Shown: in pieces, positions 8,383 through 17,526 of the stretch
Layout of the letters: every line of letters begins with the position of its first letter
Position numbering within the stretch: position 1 is the first letter of the stretch
Source of the DNA: Pseudarcicella hirudinis
GTDB lineage: Bacteria > Bacteroidota > Bacteroidia > Cytophagales > Spirosomataceae
NCBI RefSeq assembly: GCF_900115665.1
Contig: NZ_FOXH01000020.1
Location: 41,519-105,518 of the forward strand
Length of the DNA: 64,000 nt
Direction of reading: 5' to 3'
The notes under the pieces: model-generated
Databases searched by the model: none
Told to the model about the DNA's origin: nothing
Seen by the model: the letters and a program-made list of their open reading frames with translations, nothing else
Program-made: the position numbers and the translations under genes

Positions 8383-9927
8383 ATGTTTAAAATATTGGAT
8401 TGCACAATACGTGATGGAGGATATTATACAAATTGGGATTTTGATAAACCACTCGTTGATCAATATATCCAATCCATGAATCAACTGCCTGTTGATTACC
8501 TTGAAATTGGATATAGAAGTATTGCAATTAAGGATTATTTAGGTAAATACTTTTATAGTCCTGTATATGAACTGGAAGATTTACGAAAGAAATCCGGAAA
8601 GAAACTTGTAATTATTCTTAATGAAAAAGATATACGGGTAGAGCATTTGAATGAGGTTCTGGGACCAGTCCGGGGGTTAATCGATATGGTACGTATAGCG
8701 ATTGATCCTGAACATTTAGGCAGGGCTTTGATTTTGGCTGAAGGAGTGAAAAAGATGGGATTTGAAGTCGGCTTCAATGTCATGTACATGTCAAAATGGA
8801 AACAATACGGAGATTTTATCAAAGAGCTGAAGAATGTTGACGGTATTGCTGACTATTTCTATATGGTTGACTCTTACGGAGGGGTTTATCCTAATGATGT
8901 AATAGAAACAATAGGATTAGTAAAGGCTGAGACAAGTGTTAAAATCGGTTTCCATGGTCATAATAATCTGGAAATGGCCTTAATCAACTCTTTGACAGCT
9001 ATAGAACATGGTGCTGAAATTATAGATGCGACTGTTTGGGGAATGGGCAGAGGTGCCGGGAACCTTAAAACTGAGTTATTTCTGACAGTACTGAATTCAA
9101 AATTCGGGTTGCCTGTGAACTTTAACGCACTTGGTAATGTGGTAAATGCCTTTGATGCAGTTTTAGAGAAATATGGTTGGGGAACTAATCTCCCTTATAT
9201 GATTTCCGGATCAAATTCGCTTCCGCAAAAGGATGTAATGGACTGGGTAACAACTCGCTTTTATTCTTTCAATAGTATTATTCAGGCTCTGCAGAACCAA
9301 AAAGAAAAAGTGAAAGATAATGAGACCTTACCTGTATTTACTCCGGAGAAATCTGTTAAGGAAGTATTGATAATCGGAGGTGGGAAAAATGCATCGGAAC
9401 ATGCTGCCGGAATTAAGGAGTTTATTAAAAGCCGTGATAATATAACTATCATTCACTCAAGCTCTAAAAATGCCTATCATTATAAAGATTTGGATACAGA
9501 ACAGGTATTCTGTCTGGTTGGAAGTGAAGGACACAGAATGGAGCAGGTTTTTACAGATTTAGGAGATTTTAATGGAATTTGCGTATTGCCTCCTTTCCCT
9601 CGGAAGATGGGTACTTATGTTCCTTCAAATGTGCATGATAAAACCTTTGAATTGGAAGCGATTACCTTTACCGACAAGTTCAAAGATTCACATACTGCAC
9701 TGGCTCTTCAGACAGCTTCAGTTCTTGGAGCAGAAAAAATCTATCTGGTGGGTTACGATGGCTATCAGGATTTCCCGATTACTCAGAAAGAACGGGATCT
9801 TACAGAAGAAAATGAGTTGTTGTTTGACTTGTTTGGCAAGCAGTCTAAAGAAAAATTGGTTGCACTTACTCCAAGTAGATATAAAAATCTGTTGGCCGAT
9901 TCAATATATTCAATGATTTATGGATAA
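8383..9927 (+). CDS. DRE-TIM aldolase fused to MptE/DUF115-like domain
   Basis: A 514-residue two-domain protein. Residues 1-280 look like the HMGL-like/4-hydroxy-2-oxovalerate-aldolase branch of DRE-TIM metallolyases: DCTIRDGG at 6-13 (catalytic Arg10, metal Asp11 by family analogy) and GFHGHNN at 189-195 (metal His191/His193). From about residue 327 (VLIIGGGKNASE) a second Rossmann-like domain begins, with KIYLVGYDGYQDF late in it, resembling DUF115/MptE-like domains of surface-glycan clusters. Its stop overlaps the next gene by 8 bp. With the downstream cytidylyltransferase and HAD phosphatase it may make a 3-deoxy-2-ulosonic acid from pyruvate and an aldehyde sugar. The family call is firm; substrate and role are inferred. 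Confidence 0.75.
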   Translation: MFKILDCTIRDGGYYTNWDFDKPLVDQYIQSMNQLPVDYLEIGYRSIAIKDYLGKYFYSPVYELEDLRKKSGKKLVIILNEKDIRVEHLNEVLGPVRGLIDMVRIAIDPEHLGRALILAEGVKKMGFEVGFNVMYMSKWKQYGDFIKELKNVDGIADYFYMVDSYGGVYPNDVIETIGLVKAETSVKIGFHGHNNLEMALINSLTAIEHGAEIIDATVWGMGRGAGNLKTELFLTVLNSKFGLPVNFNALGNVVNAFDAVLEKYGWGTNLPYMISGSNSLPQKDVMDWVTTRFYSFNSIIQALQNQKEKVKDNETLPVFTPEKSVKEVLIIGGGKNASEHAAGIKEFIKSRDNITIIHSSSKNAYHYKDLDTEQVFCLVGSEGHRMEQVFTDLGDFNGICVLPPFPRKMGTYVPSNVHDKTFELEAITFTDKFKDSHTALALQTASVLGAEKIYLVGYDGYQDFPITQKERDLTEENELLFDLFGKQSKEKLVALTPSRYKNLLADSIYSMIYG

Positions 9928-10615
9928 TAAAGTAGCATTTTTCCTCCCGACAAGAAAAGGGAGTATGAGAGTAGTTAATAAAAACACACGACCTTTCTCT
10001 CAGTTTGAAGGGGGGCTTATTGAAAATAAAGTAAGACAATTAGTGCATTCAGAGAAAGTAGATGAAATTTTACTTTCGACTAATGATGAAGAATGTATTG
10101 ATATAGTTAATAATCTTGATATTAATAAGGACAAGATTAAGATTATAGAAAGACCGGAAGAATTGTGCCTGGATACAACAAATCTGAAAGATCTGATTGC
10201 TTACGTTCCTACTATAACAGATGCCAGACATATTCTTTGGGGGCATGTTACTACTCCGCTGGCTAATGGTAATGATTATGATGAGGCAATAGGTAAATAT
10301 TTTGAAAAGCTTGAAGAAGGATATGATTCTCTTTTAAGTGTGATAGAGTTTAAGAATTTTTTGCTTAATGCTCAGGCTAAAGTTGTAAATAATACAACAT
10401 CATTACCATGGCCAAGAACACAGGATCTGGAAACATTGTATGAAATAAATCATGTGATGTTTATGACGAGCCGTGAAGTATATGAAAATCAAAAGAATCG
10501 AATTGGAAACAATCCCTTTCTTTATGTAATGAATAAGGTGAAATCATATGATATTGATTGGGAAGATGACTTTAAAATAGCTGAGATGATTTATGAAAAA
10601 CATTATAGATTATAA
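9920..10615 (+). CDS. Acylneuraminate-type cytidylyltransferase (CMP-sugar synthetase)
   Basis: A 231-residue protein of the NeuA/KdsB nucleotidyltransferase group. The N-terminal nucleotide-binding motif is LPTRKGSMRVVNKN (residues 9-22), a variant of the family PARxGSKxxxxKN. Length fits the stand-alone catalytic domain. It would activate a 2-keto sugar acid with CTP to give a CMP-sugar in the cytoplasm. The start overlaps the aldolase gene by 8 bp and the end overlaps the HAD gene by 23 bp, indicating translational coupling of a three-enzyme module. No NeuB or NeuC homologue is present in the window, so the substrate is probably not ordinary Neu5Ac. Confidence 0.82.
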   Translation: MDNKVAFFLPTRKGSMRVVNKNTRPFSQFEGGLIENKVRQLVHSEKVDEILLSTNDEECIDIVNNLDINKDKIKIIERPEELCLDTTNLKDLIAYVPTITDARHILWGHVTTPLANGNDYDEAIGKYFEKLEEGYDSLLSVIEFKNFLLNAQAKVVNNTTSLPWPRTQDLETLYEINHVMFMTSREVYENQKNRIGNNPFLYVMNKVKSYDIDWEDDFKIAEMIYEKHYRL

Positions 10616-11228
10616 GATTATTTTATGGGATTTTGATGGAGTGATTATGGACTCTATGCCTATAAGATCAAAAGGATTTGAAGAGGTTCTTAAAGATTAT
10701 CCCAAAGAGCAGGTTGACAATTTACTGGAGTTTCATAATACCAATGGAGGATTATCCCGCTATGTTAAATTTCGCCATTTTTTCGAAAATATAAGAAATG
10801 AGTCAATAGAAGATGAAGAGGTGCTGGCATTAGCAGATAATTTCTCTAAAATAATGCTTTCTCTTTTGATTGATGAAAAACTACTTATTGAAGATAGTGT
10901 GAATTTTATCAGAGAAAACTGGATGAATCATGAAATGCATATTGTTTCAGGCTCAGATGGGAAAGAATTAGCTCAGATTTGTGAAGGACTTGACTTATCG
11001 AAATATTTTAGATCAATTAATGGTTCACCGACTCCTAAGAAAGAGCTCGTTCGAAGACTGTTAGTTGAGAATAATTATAATAAAGATAATGTGACTTTGA
11101 TCGGAGATTCCATTAATGACAAAGAAGCAAGTTTGATTAATGAGATAGGTTTTTGTGGTTATAACAATGAAAGCCTGAAAGAGGCAGGAACTAACTACAT
11201 TGAGCAATTATCTCTTTCTAAAAATTGA
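10593..11228 (+). CDS. HAD-superfamily phosphatase
   Basis: A 211-residue haloacid-dehalogenase hydrolase with all four motifs: WDFDGV (nucleophile Asp13, general acid Asp15), IVSGSD (motif II), a lysine in TPKK (motif III) and GDSIND (171-176, motif IV). An alpha-helical cap sits between motifs I and II, giving a beta-phosphoglucomutase-like subclass. By position it likely removes phosphate from the sugar-acid phosphate made by the aldolase module before CMP activation, as KdsC-type or Neu5Ac-9-P phosphatases do in other pathways. It overlaps the cytidylyltransferase gene by 23 bp. Confidence 0.82.
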   Translation: MKNIIDYKIILWDFDGVIMDSMPIRSKGFEEVLKDYPKEQVDNLLEFHNTNGGLSRYVKFRHFFENIRNESIEDEEVLALADNFSKIMLSLLIDEKLLIEDSVNFIRENWMNHEMHIVSGSDGKELAQICEGLDLSKYFRSINGSPTPKKELVRRLLVENNYNKDNVTLIGDSINDKEASLINEIGFCGYNNESLKEAGTNYIEQLSLSKN

Positions 11229-11231
11229 GTT

Positions 11232-12698
11232 GTGGGAATCAGAGGTATTAAAAATCAAATATTTCAGAAAATTGATATTTGGAATTCTCCTACATTAATG
11301 ACCTGGATGAGTTATTCAACCAAGGCATTAGCATTATTTGGAGTACTTCCATTGGTTTTAAAGCAATTTGCTCCGGGAGATGTTGTTTTGTGGTATCTTT
11401 TTTCTACTATTATTTCCTTACAGAGCATAGTTGATTTTGGGTTTCGGCAGACTTTCCTGAGAGTGATATCCTATGCGTTTGGCGGAGCCAAAGATATAGA
11501 ACTGTTCGGATCGAATCAGAAGGAGAAAACAGACGAGGAATTAGAACCGAATATTGCCTTGCTGACCGATATAGTTTCAACTATGAAGTATATATATGTC
11601 AGGCTGACATTAGTAGTTTTTATATTAATGAGCATATTCGGAACCTGGGCTTTTATAAAACCTGTGAAAGATGCAGCCAATCCAACTCAGGCCTGGATTT
11701 GCTGGATAATTGTTATTTTGGTCTCATGTATTAGCTTTTACGGGAAATTATATATGAATTTTCTTGAGGGGCTATTTAAGATCGCTTTAGTACGAAGAGT
11801 AGATACCTTTACTTCATTGGGAGGTATTTTAACAAGTATTTTTGTTTTGTTATTTGCCCCGACCTTGATTAATTTAATTATTGTAAATCAGTTCTGGGTT
11901 TTAATTGTAATGTTGAGAGATTGGCATTTATGCCGGACCACGGAAAATAAACTCTATCAGAAAGTCTCGGTAAATGTTCCTTTTAATAAAGAGATGTTCA
12001 ATAAGATCTGGTCTCCTGCCTGGAGAAGTGGATTGTCGGGTTTTATGTCAGTCGGCCTTACCAATCTAACAGGCGTGGTTTATGCACAGTTTGGAAATAC
12101 ATCATCAATTGCTTCATATTTACTTGCATTAAGAATCATTAACCAGATTAGAGATATTTCAATGGCCCCATTCTATAGTAAGCTTCCTGTTCTTGCTATG
12201 CTTAGGGTTAAAAATGATACAGAAACCTTAATTAAGGTTATAAAAAGGGGTATGTTTCTAAGTCATATGATTTTTGTAACAGGTTTTTTGGCAGTTGGAA
12301 TTTCTTCAGATTATTTGCTTGGTCTTATTCACAGCGATGTGCAGTTTGTTTCAAAAGACCTTTGGCTTTTAATAGGAATAGCGTTTTTTATTCATCGGTT
12401 CGGGGGAATGCATATACAGGTGTACCTGTCTACAAATCATGTAATATCACATATCGCAGATGGAGTTTCCGGAGGTATATACATTATAACATCGCTTTTA
12501 TTAAGCAGTTATGTCGGAGTTTACGCGATACCTATTGGAATGATCGCAGGTTATCTGGGCTTTTACGCATGGTATTCGGCGCTTTTTTCCTATAAATCAT
12601 TAGGAGGAATTTCTTTTTGGCAGTTTGAGAAAAAAGTGAGTATTCCATTTATTATGATATTAGCTATTTTTTCAATATTAACTTTAGCGTTAGGTTGA
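11232..12698 (+). CDS. wzx: Wzx-like polysaccharide flippase
   Basis: A 488-residue polytopic membrane protein with roughly a dozen hydrophobic segments, matching MATE/Wzx-type polysaccharide transporters. It would flip the lipid-linked repeat unit to the periplasm. The start is GTG at 11232, three bases after the HAD stop; the next in-frame ATG is inside the first membrane region, so the GTG is preferred. Residues between TM segments (FGSNQKEKTDEELEP) form a charged loop. Sequence is poorly conserved across this family, so the call rests on topology and position. Confidence 0.75.
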   Translation: MGIRGIKNQIFQKIDIWNSPTLMTWMSYSTKALALFGVLPLVLKQFAPGDVVLWYLFSTIISLQSIVDFGFRQTFLRVISYAFGGAKDIELFGSNQKEKTDEELEPNIALLTDIVSTMKYIYVRLTLVVFILMSIFGTWAFIKPVKDAANPTQAWICWIIVILVSCISFYGKLYMNFLEGLFKIALVRRVDTFTSLGGILTSIFVLLFAPTLINLIIVNQFWVLIVMLRDWHLCRTTENKLYQKVSVNVPFNKEMFNKIWSPAWRSGLSGFMSVGLTNLTGVVYAQFGNTSSIASYLLALRIINQIRDISMAPFYSKLPVLAMLRVKNDTETLIKVIKRGMFLSHMIFVTGFLAVGISSDYLLGLIHSDVQFVSKDLWLLIGIAFFIHRFGGMHIQVYLSTNHVISHIADGVSGGIYIITSLLLSSYVGVYAIPIGMIAGYLGFYAWYSALFSYKSLGGISFWQFEKKVSIPFIMILAIFSILTLALG

Positions 12699-12781
12699 TT
12701 TTGTTATATCGGGTAATTATAATCCTGAAATCGTTCCGATTCTGATAAAAACGAATTAGACGGAAATATTTAAACGAATCT

Positions 12782-14071
12782 ATGAGGAATAAAACATTCT
12801 TTGTTTTTGCATTAATTATAGTACTGTGTACAGAACGGTTAGAAAAAACTTTTACAATTGGTTTTTTTGACTTGTATCCGTCCCGGCTGTTATTTGTAAT
12901 GCTCTTGCCGTTTTTTAAGGTTAATTTATTTTTAAAAGAAGCTTCCAAAGAGGTTAAAAGTATATTTTATGCCTTTTTGATCTATATAGGGTGTGTTTTA
13001 ATGTCAGTATTTAAGTCTAATGATATTTTTTATTCATTCAAAAAGTGGCTTGATGTTGTTACGATAAATACATTCGTTTTTTTGGTTTATGCTTTTCTGG
13101 TTAAATCCTGTAGAAAAGTTACTCTTAATTCTGTCTATCTTTTTTTTCTAAAGTATTTCAGTTTTGTAATCGTTATAATTTTTATCGGAGGTCTTTTTCT
13201 TTACAGAACAACCGGGTCAACCGGAGAATTAGAGCAAAGAACCTTTTTTGGAATATCTTTTTATAGAAGAATATCATTATTTAATGACCCTAATTTTTTT
13301 AGCTGTTTTTTAATAGTTGCATTTTTTATAATCTATTTTTCGAAAGCACAGTACAGAATGCTTTTGCTGGTATTAATCGGTATTTCAATTTTTATTACCG
13401 GTTCAAAAGGAGGGATCGCTGCCTTGTTAATTACCCTTATTCTCTATTACCGGGAAAGAATTCCAATTTTAAAAAGTAAGCTTTTTTTAATTTTATTAAT
13501 AGGGATGCTGGTTTCAGTCTTTGCGATAGTAATGTTCTTCCCTTACACGGCTTTAAATCTTTTAACAACTTTACCCTTTTTTAAGAAGGAATATGGAGCT
13601 GAGACAATTTTGCCGAGAATGATTGTATGGCATTCGGGGATGATGGCCTTCCTGAAAGAACCAATTCTTGGATTAGGTCCGGGAAATATTGTTAAGATTG
13701 CCAAAGGACAAAGTATAGAAGGGATTCTGGCATATATGCAGAGTAATGGATTTTACGGATTGCAGAATGATGTAATCGATAAACTGGCAACACACTGTAC
13801 ATATCTGGAAATTTTATTTGAGACAGGTTTGTTATCTTTTACTTTTTACGTTTTGCTTCTTTACAGAATTCTTAAGCTCTTTCTTAAGATGAGTGTAATC
13901 AGTCCGAAATTCTTTCTGGGATACACTCTGGCTTTTATAAGTTTTTACATTAGTATTCTCTCTCTTAGTTATAATACTTATTTTATGAGTTTTTTAACGG
14001 GCATGTATCTTTATTTTGCAGACCATTACAGAAAAGAATATAAAACTGTCAAAAGTAGAGTGATTGCCTAA
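12782..14071 (+). CDS. wzy: Wzy-like O-antigen/EPS polymerase (O-antigen ligase family)
   Basis: A 429-residue protein with about 10-12 membrane segments and one larger periplasmic loop near residues 270-350 that contains LGLGPGN, as in Wzy_C/O-antigen-ligase proteins. The [11 protein letters not shown] segment near residue 205 is typical of the family. It would polymerise repeat units in the periplasm. It is 83 bp after the flippase gene, with no terminator between them. Ligase versus polymerase cannot be told from sequence alone, but the locus has no other polymerase candidate. Confidence 0.78.
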   Translation: MRNKTFFVFALIIVLCTERLEKTFTIGFFDLYPSRLLFVMLLPFFKVNLFLKEASKEVKSIFYAFLIYIGCVLMSVFKSNDIFYSFKKWLDVVTINTFVFLVYAFLVKSCRKVTLNSVYLFFLKYFSFVIVIIFIGGLFLYRTTGSTGELEQRTFFGISFYRRISLFNDPNFFSCFLIVAFFIIYFSKAQYRMLLLVLIGISIFITGSKGGIAALLITLILYYRERIPILKSKLFLILLIGMLVSVFAIVMFFPYTALNLLTTLPFFKKEYGAETILPRMIVWHSGMMAFLKEPILGLGPGNIVKIAKGQSIEGILAYMQSNGFYGLQNDVIDKLATHCTYLEILFETGLLSFTFYVLLLYRILKLFLKMSVISPKFFLGYTLAFISFYISILSLSYNTYFMSFLTGMYLYFADHYRKEYKTVKSRVIA

Positions 14072-14085
14072 ATAAAAGTGAATTT

Positions 14086-14577
14086 ATGTACAATATTTTT
14101 GTTGACTGGAAGGCAAATAAAAATAATCCGAAAGGAAGAATAGTTATGATGCTATTCAGGATTTCGGGGGTTTTGAGATATAATCCGATACTTCTTATTC
14201 TCATAGGATGGTTTTATTTACCCATGTATGTTTTTTGGGTTGAATGGGTGCTTGGAACAGAACTCAGATGGAATTTATCATTAGGAGGCGGAACACAATT
14301 ATGGCACGGGCAGGCGTTGGTTATTAATTCCGGGGCTAAAATAGGGAAGAATTGTGTACTAAGACATTCCACTACAATTGGTAATAAGGACGATAAAAAT
14401 CAATGTCCGGTCATAGGCGACAATGTAAATATAGGAGCGGGATCCTGTTTGCTCGGGGGAATAGTAATTGGAGATAATGTAGTTATTGCTGCGGGCTCTA
14501 TAGTTGTAAAGGATATACCTTCCAATGTAGTGGTAGCCGGGAATCCTGCCAGAATAATCAAGCATTTGAACATTTAA
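14086..14577 (+). CDS. Serine-acetyltransferase-like hexapeptide transferase
   Basis: A 163-residue left-handed beta-helix acyltransferase, related to CysE and the WcaB-type acetyltransferases of EPS loci. The N-terminal half has a hydrophobic segment (about residues 33-55), followed by hexapeptide repeats such as [15 protein letters not shown] and [15 protein letters not shown] and the terminal GNPARII. It probably O- or N-acetylates a sugar of the repeat unit with acetyl-CoA. The membrane-like N-terminus may dock it to lipid-linked substrate. Confidence 0.82.
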   Translation: MYNIFVDWKANKNNPKGRIVMMLFRISGVLRYNPILLILIGWFYLPMYVFWVEWVLGTELRWNLSLGGGTQLWHGQALVINSGAKIGKNCVLRHSTTIGNKDDKNQCPVIGDNVNIGAGSCLLGGIVIGDNVVIAAGSIVVKDIPSNVVVAGNPARIIKHLNI

Positions 14578-14588
14578 TCAATAAAAGA

Positions 14589-15875
14589 ATGGATGTGTTT
14601 TTTTTTGCGAGCGAAAAGTTATTCATGAGACCAAGAAAAGAAAATTCCTGCTTTTTTTGGTATTCAAAAGGCCTTACTTCTTATTATGGTATAGAAACTA
14701 TTTTATCTGTATCTAAAATACACATTGAGAAGAGCATACTGGAAGACTTTACTGAAGATTATTCTTATTTGCTTGAAAAGTTTGATTATGAAGTATTTGA
14801 TTTTCAGGATGATAAGGGAAATGAAGAGTTTACAGAGGATAAGTACTGTTTTTTTGCTTCAAACGATACAATAGTTTATCTGTTAAATAAAGTTTACAGG
14901 AATTTAGCTGATAAATCCAAGCTTTTTGTGAAAGAAGGGGAGGGCGCTAAATCAAGTGCCGTTAATCTGGGTCTGGAATGTAGCGATATAAATGGATCAA
15001 TACCTGAATTCAATAATTACAAGTTACTAATACTCGGGAATGATTGGGGACTTATAGAGCAAAAATTGAATTATGATTTTATTCAGATAGGTAAAAATAC
15101 TGTTTGCGTTCAGGAGTCTGTGCTTGATTTTAATGTTGCGGATATGAGAATGCGCCATTCGAGCTTTCCGGTATTTCAGGGAATAGTTTCACTTAAAAAC
15201 TTTGACCTGAATGGTAAAATCTGTGCAGTGATTGGTAATCCGAGATATGAAGATTTAGAGTGGACCGAAATATCAAGCCAGAAAAAGGTCTTAATTAATG
15301 TCAACTTTACTTATGGAATATATGAAAACGAAAGAACTGACTGGATAGATAATATTCTTGAAGCCTGTTCAACATTGGATCTTGACTATCTTATTTCACA
15401 GCATCCGAGGGATACAGGAGATTTAAGTAAGTTTAAATTAGTTAAGACAAATGCCGGTACAGTTCATGATGTTCTCAAAACCTCTTCTGTATTAATAACA
15501 AGATTTAGTTCATTGATCTTTGAATCTTTATGCCTGGGAAGACCAGTCATTTATTATAATCCTCATGGAGAAACTCATTTTTATGAGTTTGAACCGGATA
15601 ACAAATGTCTGTTTTATGCTACAAACAAGCAGGAATTATTAAATGCTTTAGACCAGCTTTCAAAAGGTGATAATCAAAGTGAAATAGCGAATGCGGTTAA
15701 AAATTATTTGAGAAGACATCTTGGTACAACAACATCCGGAAATGCTTCTGCTTATATCGGTGCTTTTATTGATGTAGCAGCGAAAATCCCTCCAGTAAAG
15801 CAGATCTCAATTTTAAACAAATTAAAGCTGGATGTTAAGGTTTTGAAAAGGAGGCTGTTAAAAGAAAAAATTTAA
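14589..15875 (+). CDS. Putative GT-B glycosyltransferase, unassigned family
   Basis: A 428-residue cytosolic protein without a signal peptide. I do not recognise a precise family. The C-terminal half has the look of GT-B enzymes of the CDP-glycerol-transferase/capsule-Kdo-transferase/polysialyltransferase kind: SQHPRDTGD, then SVLITRFSSLIFESLCLGRP (about residues 300-320) followed by VIYYNPHGE. These enzymes often use CMP- or CDP-linked donors, so it is the best candidate in the locus to transfer the product of the upstream CMP-sugar module. The N-terminal half is unlike GT1/GT4 enzymes. The role is inferred from fold-like motifs and context. Confidence 0.55.
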   Translation: MDVFFFASEKLFMRPRKENSCFFWYSKGLTSYYGIETILSVSKIHIEKSILEDFTEDYSYLLEKFDYEVFDFQDDKGNEEFTEDKYCFFASNDTIVYLLNKVYRNLADKSKLFVKEGEGAKSSAVNLGLECSDINGSIPEFNNYKLLILGNDWGLIEQKLNYDFIQIGKNTVCVQESVLDFNVADMRMRHSSFPVFQGIVSLKNFDLNGKICAVIGNPRYEDLEWTEISSQKKVLINVNFTYGIYENERTDWIDNILEACSTLDLDYLISQHPRDTGDLSKFKLVKTNAGTVHDVLKTSSVLITRFSSLIFESLCLGRPVIYYNPHGETHFYEFEPDNKCLFYATNKQELLNALDQLSKGDNQSEIANAVKNYLRRHLGTTTSGNASAYIGAFIDVAAKIPPVKQISILNKLKLDVKVLKRRLLKEKI

Positions 15876-15883
15876 CCAATCTT

Positions 15884-16792
15884 ATGAAAAATAGAGTTTC
15901 AGTAATCATTGCAACATATAATCGTGCTCCCTTGTTAAAAGAAACTATAAATAGCCTTTTAACGTATTTCAGGCAGGATTTTATAGATTCTAAATCTGAA
16001 ATTATCATTATTGATAACAATAGTAATGACGGAACTTTAAATGCTGTTCAGGAGTATCTGAAAGAGTCTGATATAGTTAAGTATTATCTGGAAACAAACC
16101 AGGGACTGTCTCATGCCCGAAATAGAGGGATTAAAGAATCTTCAGGAGATATTTTAGTTTTTCTGGACGATGACATTGATATTGATAAGTCATATTTTGA
16201 ACTGTGTGATGAAGCATTCGCTTCAGCTGACGTTAATATTATAGGTGGCAAGGTGTTGCCTTATAATGTGGCTGTTCCTGAGTGGCTGCCTAAAGAATAT
16301 TATTACCTGGCGAGTATTTTTGACTTAGGAGAGCAGAGAATGGAAGTAAATACTTTGATGGGAGCCAATTATGCCATGAGAAAATCTGTTGCGGATAAAG
16401 TTGGCTGGTATGACCCCAACCTTGGTCGTAAGGGGGATTTATTATTAGGCGGAGAAGAAAATGATTATTTGAAAAGAGCTCAGGCACTTAACTATAAGAT
16501 TCTATATATCCCGGAATTAATCGTATTTCATAAGATTGAGAATAAATTAAATAAGGATTATATTTTCAATCATGCTTTTCATAACGGTAAATCTTCAAGC
16601 CTTTTGGAGTCTCAGAAGCTTAATCTGAGATTTATTTTAAAGATTATGAAATCTCTTGGAGTACTTGGGTTATATGCAGGTTTTGGGAAACATATGTCGT
16701 CCTCAAATAAAAAAGTTTTATTTCAAATAAAGCAATTATATGCCTCTGGATATTTAAAGGGAATGAAAACAAAGTTTTCAGGGAACTTTTAA
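15884..16792 (+). CDS. Family 2 glycosyltransferase
   Basis: A 302-residue GT-A enzyme. It starts with VSVIIATYNRAPLLKETI, has NQGLSHARNRGI before the DXD-type motif FLDDDIDID (about residues 94-102), and GGEENDYLKRA (about 190-200) as the catalytic-base region. It adds a sugar to the lipid-linked repeat on the cytoplasmic side. It lies 8 bp after the preceding transferase gene. Donor and acceptor are unknown. Confidence 0.88.
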   Translation: MKNRVSVIIATYNRAPLLKETINSLLTYFRQDFIDSKSEIIIIDNNSNDGTLNAVQEYLKESDIVKYYLETNQGLSHARNRGIKESSGDILVFLDDDIDIDKSYFELCDEAFASADVNIIGGKVLPYNVAVPEWLPKEYYYLASIFDLGEQRMEVNTLMGANYAMRKSVADKVGWYDPNLGRKGDLLLGGEENDYLKRAQALNYKILYIPELIVFHKIENKLNKDYIFNHAFHNGKSSSLLESQKLNLRFILKIMKSLGVLGLYAGFGKHMSSSNKKVLFQIKQLYASGYLKGMKTKFSGNF

Positions 16793-16835
16793 AAATTAAG
16801 AGGTAAAATGTTTCGGAATTGCTAAAGCTGTAGAG

Positions 16836-17522
16836 ATGAATATTGTTAATAAAATTTTATCTAAAATAAAGGGGCAGGATTATGTGATAGATAATAATGT
16901 TTCATTGTTTTATCTCCTCATGTTAATATTCAGCCGTTTTTTAATGCTGATCAGAGGGTATTTATCTTTTATAAAAAGTGGCAGGCTTTTTTTTATTGGA
17001 TCAGGAGTAACGATAAAAGCAAGAAATCTGATGAAAGTCGGAAAGGGTGTTACCATTGACAATGATTGTTACATTGATGCGTTATCGAAAGACGGGATTT
17101 TACTGGGTAATAATGTTTCATTGGGTAAACGCACAGTTATTGAATGTTCGGGTAGTTTAAAACATCTCGGAAAAGGAATTAAAGTTGGTGAGTCGGTAGG
17201 TTTGGGACGCGATTGTTTTTATGGCTGTGCCGGCGGGATTGAAATAGGAGATGATACTATTATTGGTAATTACGTGAGTTTTCATTCGGAGAACCATAAC
17301 ATTTCTGATTTACAGATACCAATCAGATTGCAGGGAGTAAACCATAAAGGTATTAAAATAGGTAAAAACTGCTGGATAGGTGCCAAAGTAACAGTGTTAG
17401 ACGGAGCAATAGTAAAAGACGGTTGTATTATTGCTGCCGGAGCCGTTGTATCGGCGGGGGTTTATGAAGAAAATGGTATTTATGGAGGAATTCCTGCCAG
17501 ATTACTTAAGAAAAGAGAATAG
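16836..17522 (+). CDS. Hexapeptide-repeat acetyltransferase (WcaF/Maa-like)
   Basis: A 228-residue left-handed beta-helix acetyltransferase. An N-terminal hydrophobic segment (about residues 24-45) precedes hexapeptide repeats, with FHSENHNIS (candidate catalytic His) and the C-terminal coil IGAKVTVLDGAIVKDGCIIAAGAVV, then GGIPARLLKKRE. It is the second acetyltransferase of the locus, so the polymer may carry two acetyl groups. The next gene's true start lies just after its stop. Confidence 0.85.
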   Translation: MNIVNKILSKIKGQDYVIDNNVSLFYLLMLIFSRFLMLIRGYLSFIKSGRLFFIGSGVTIKARNLMKVGKGVTIDNDCYIDALSKDGILLGNNVSLGKRTVIECSGSLKHLGKGIKVGESVGLGRDCFYGCAGGIEIGDDTIIGNYVSFHSENHNISDLQIPIRLQGVNHKGIKIGKNCWIGAKVTVLDGAIVKDGCIIAAGAVVSAGVYEENGIYGGIPARLLKKRE

Positions 17523-17526
17523 AGCT

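Noticed and set aside
9572-9916. 114-codon frame overlapping the aldolase fusion gene
   Set aside because: Wholly inside a well-supported gene in another frame.
17431-17526. N-terminal extension of the SGNH-like gene from the upstream ATG
   Set aside because: It would overlap the acetyltransferase and hide the clean signal peptide that begins at 17527.
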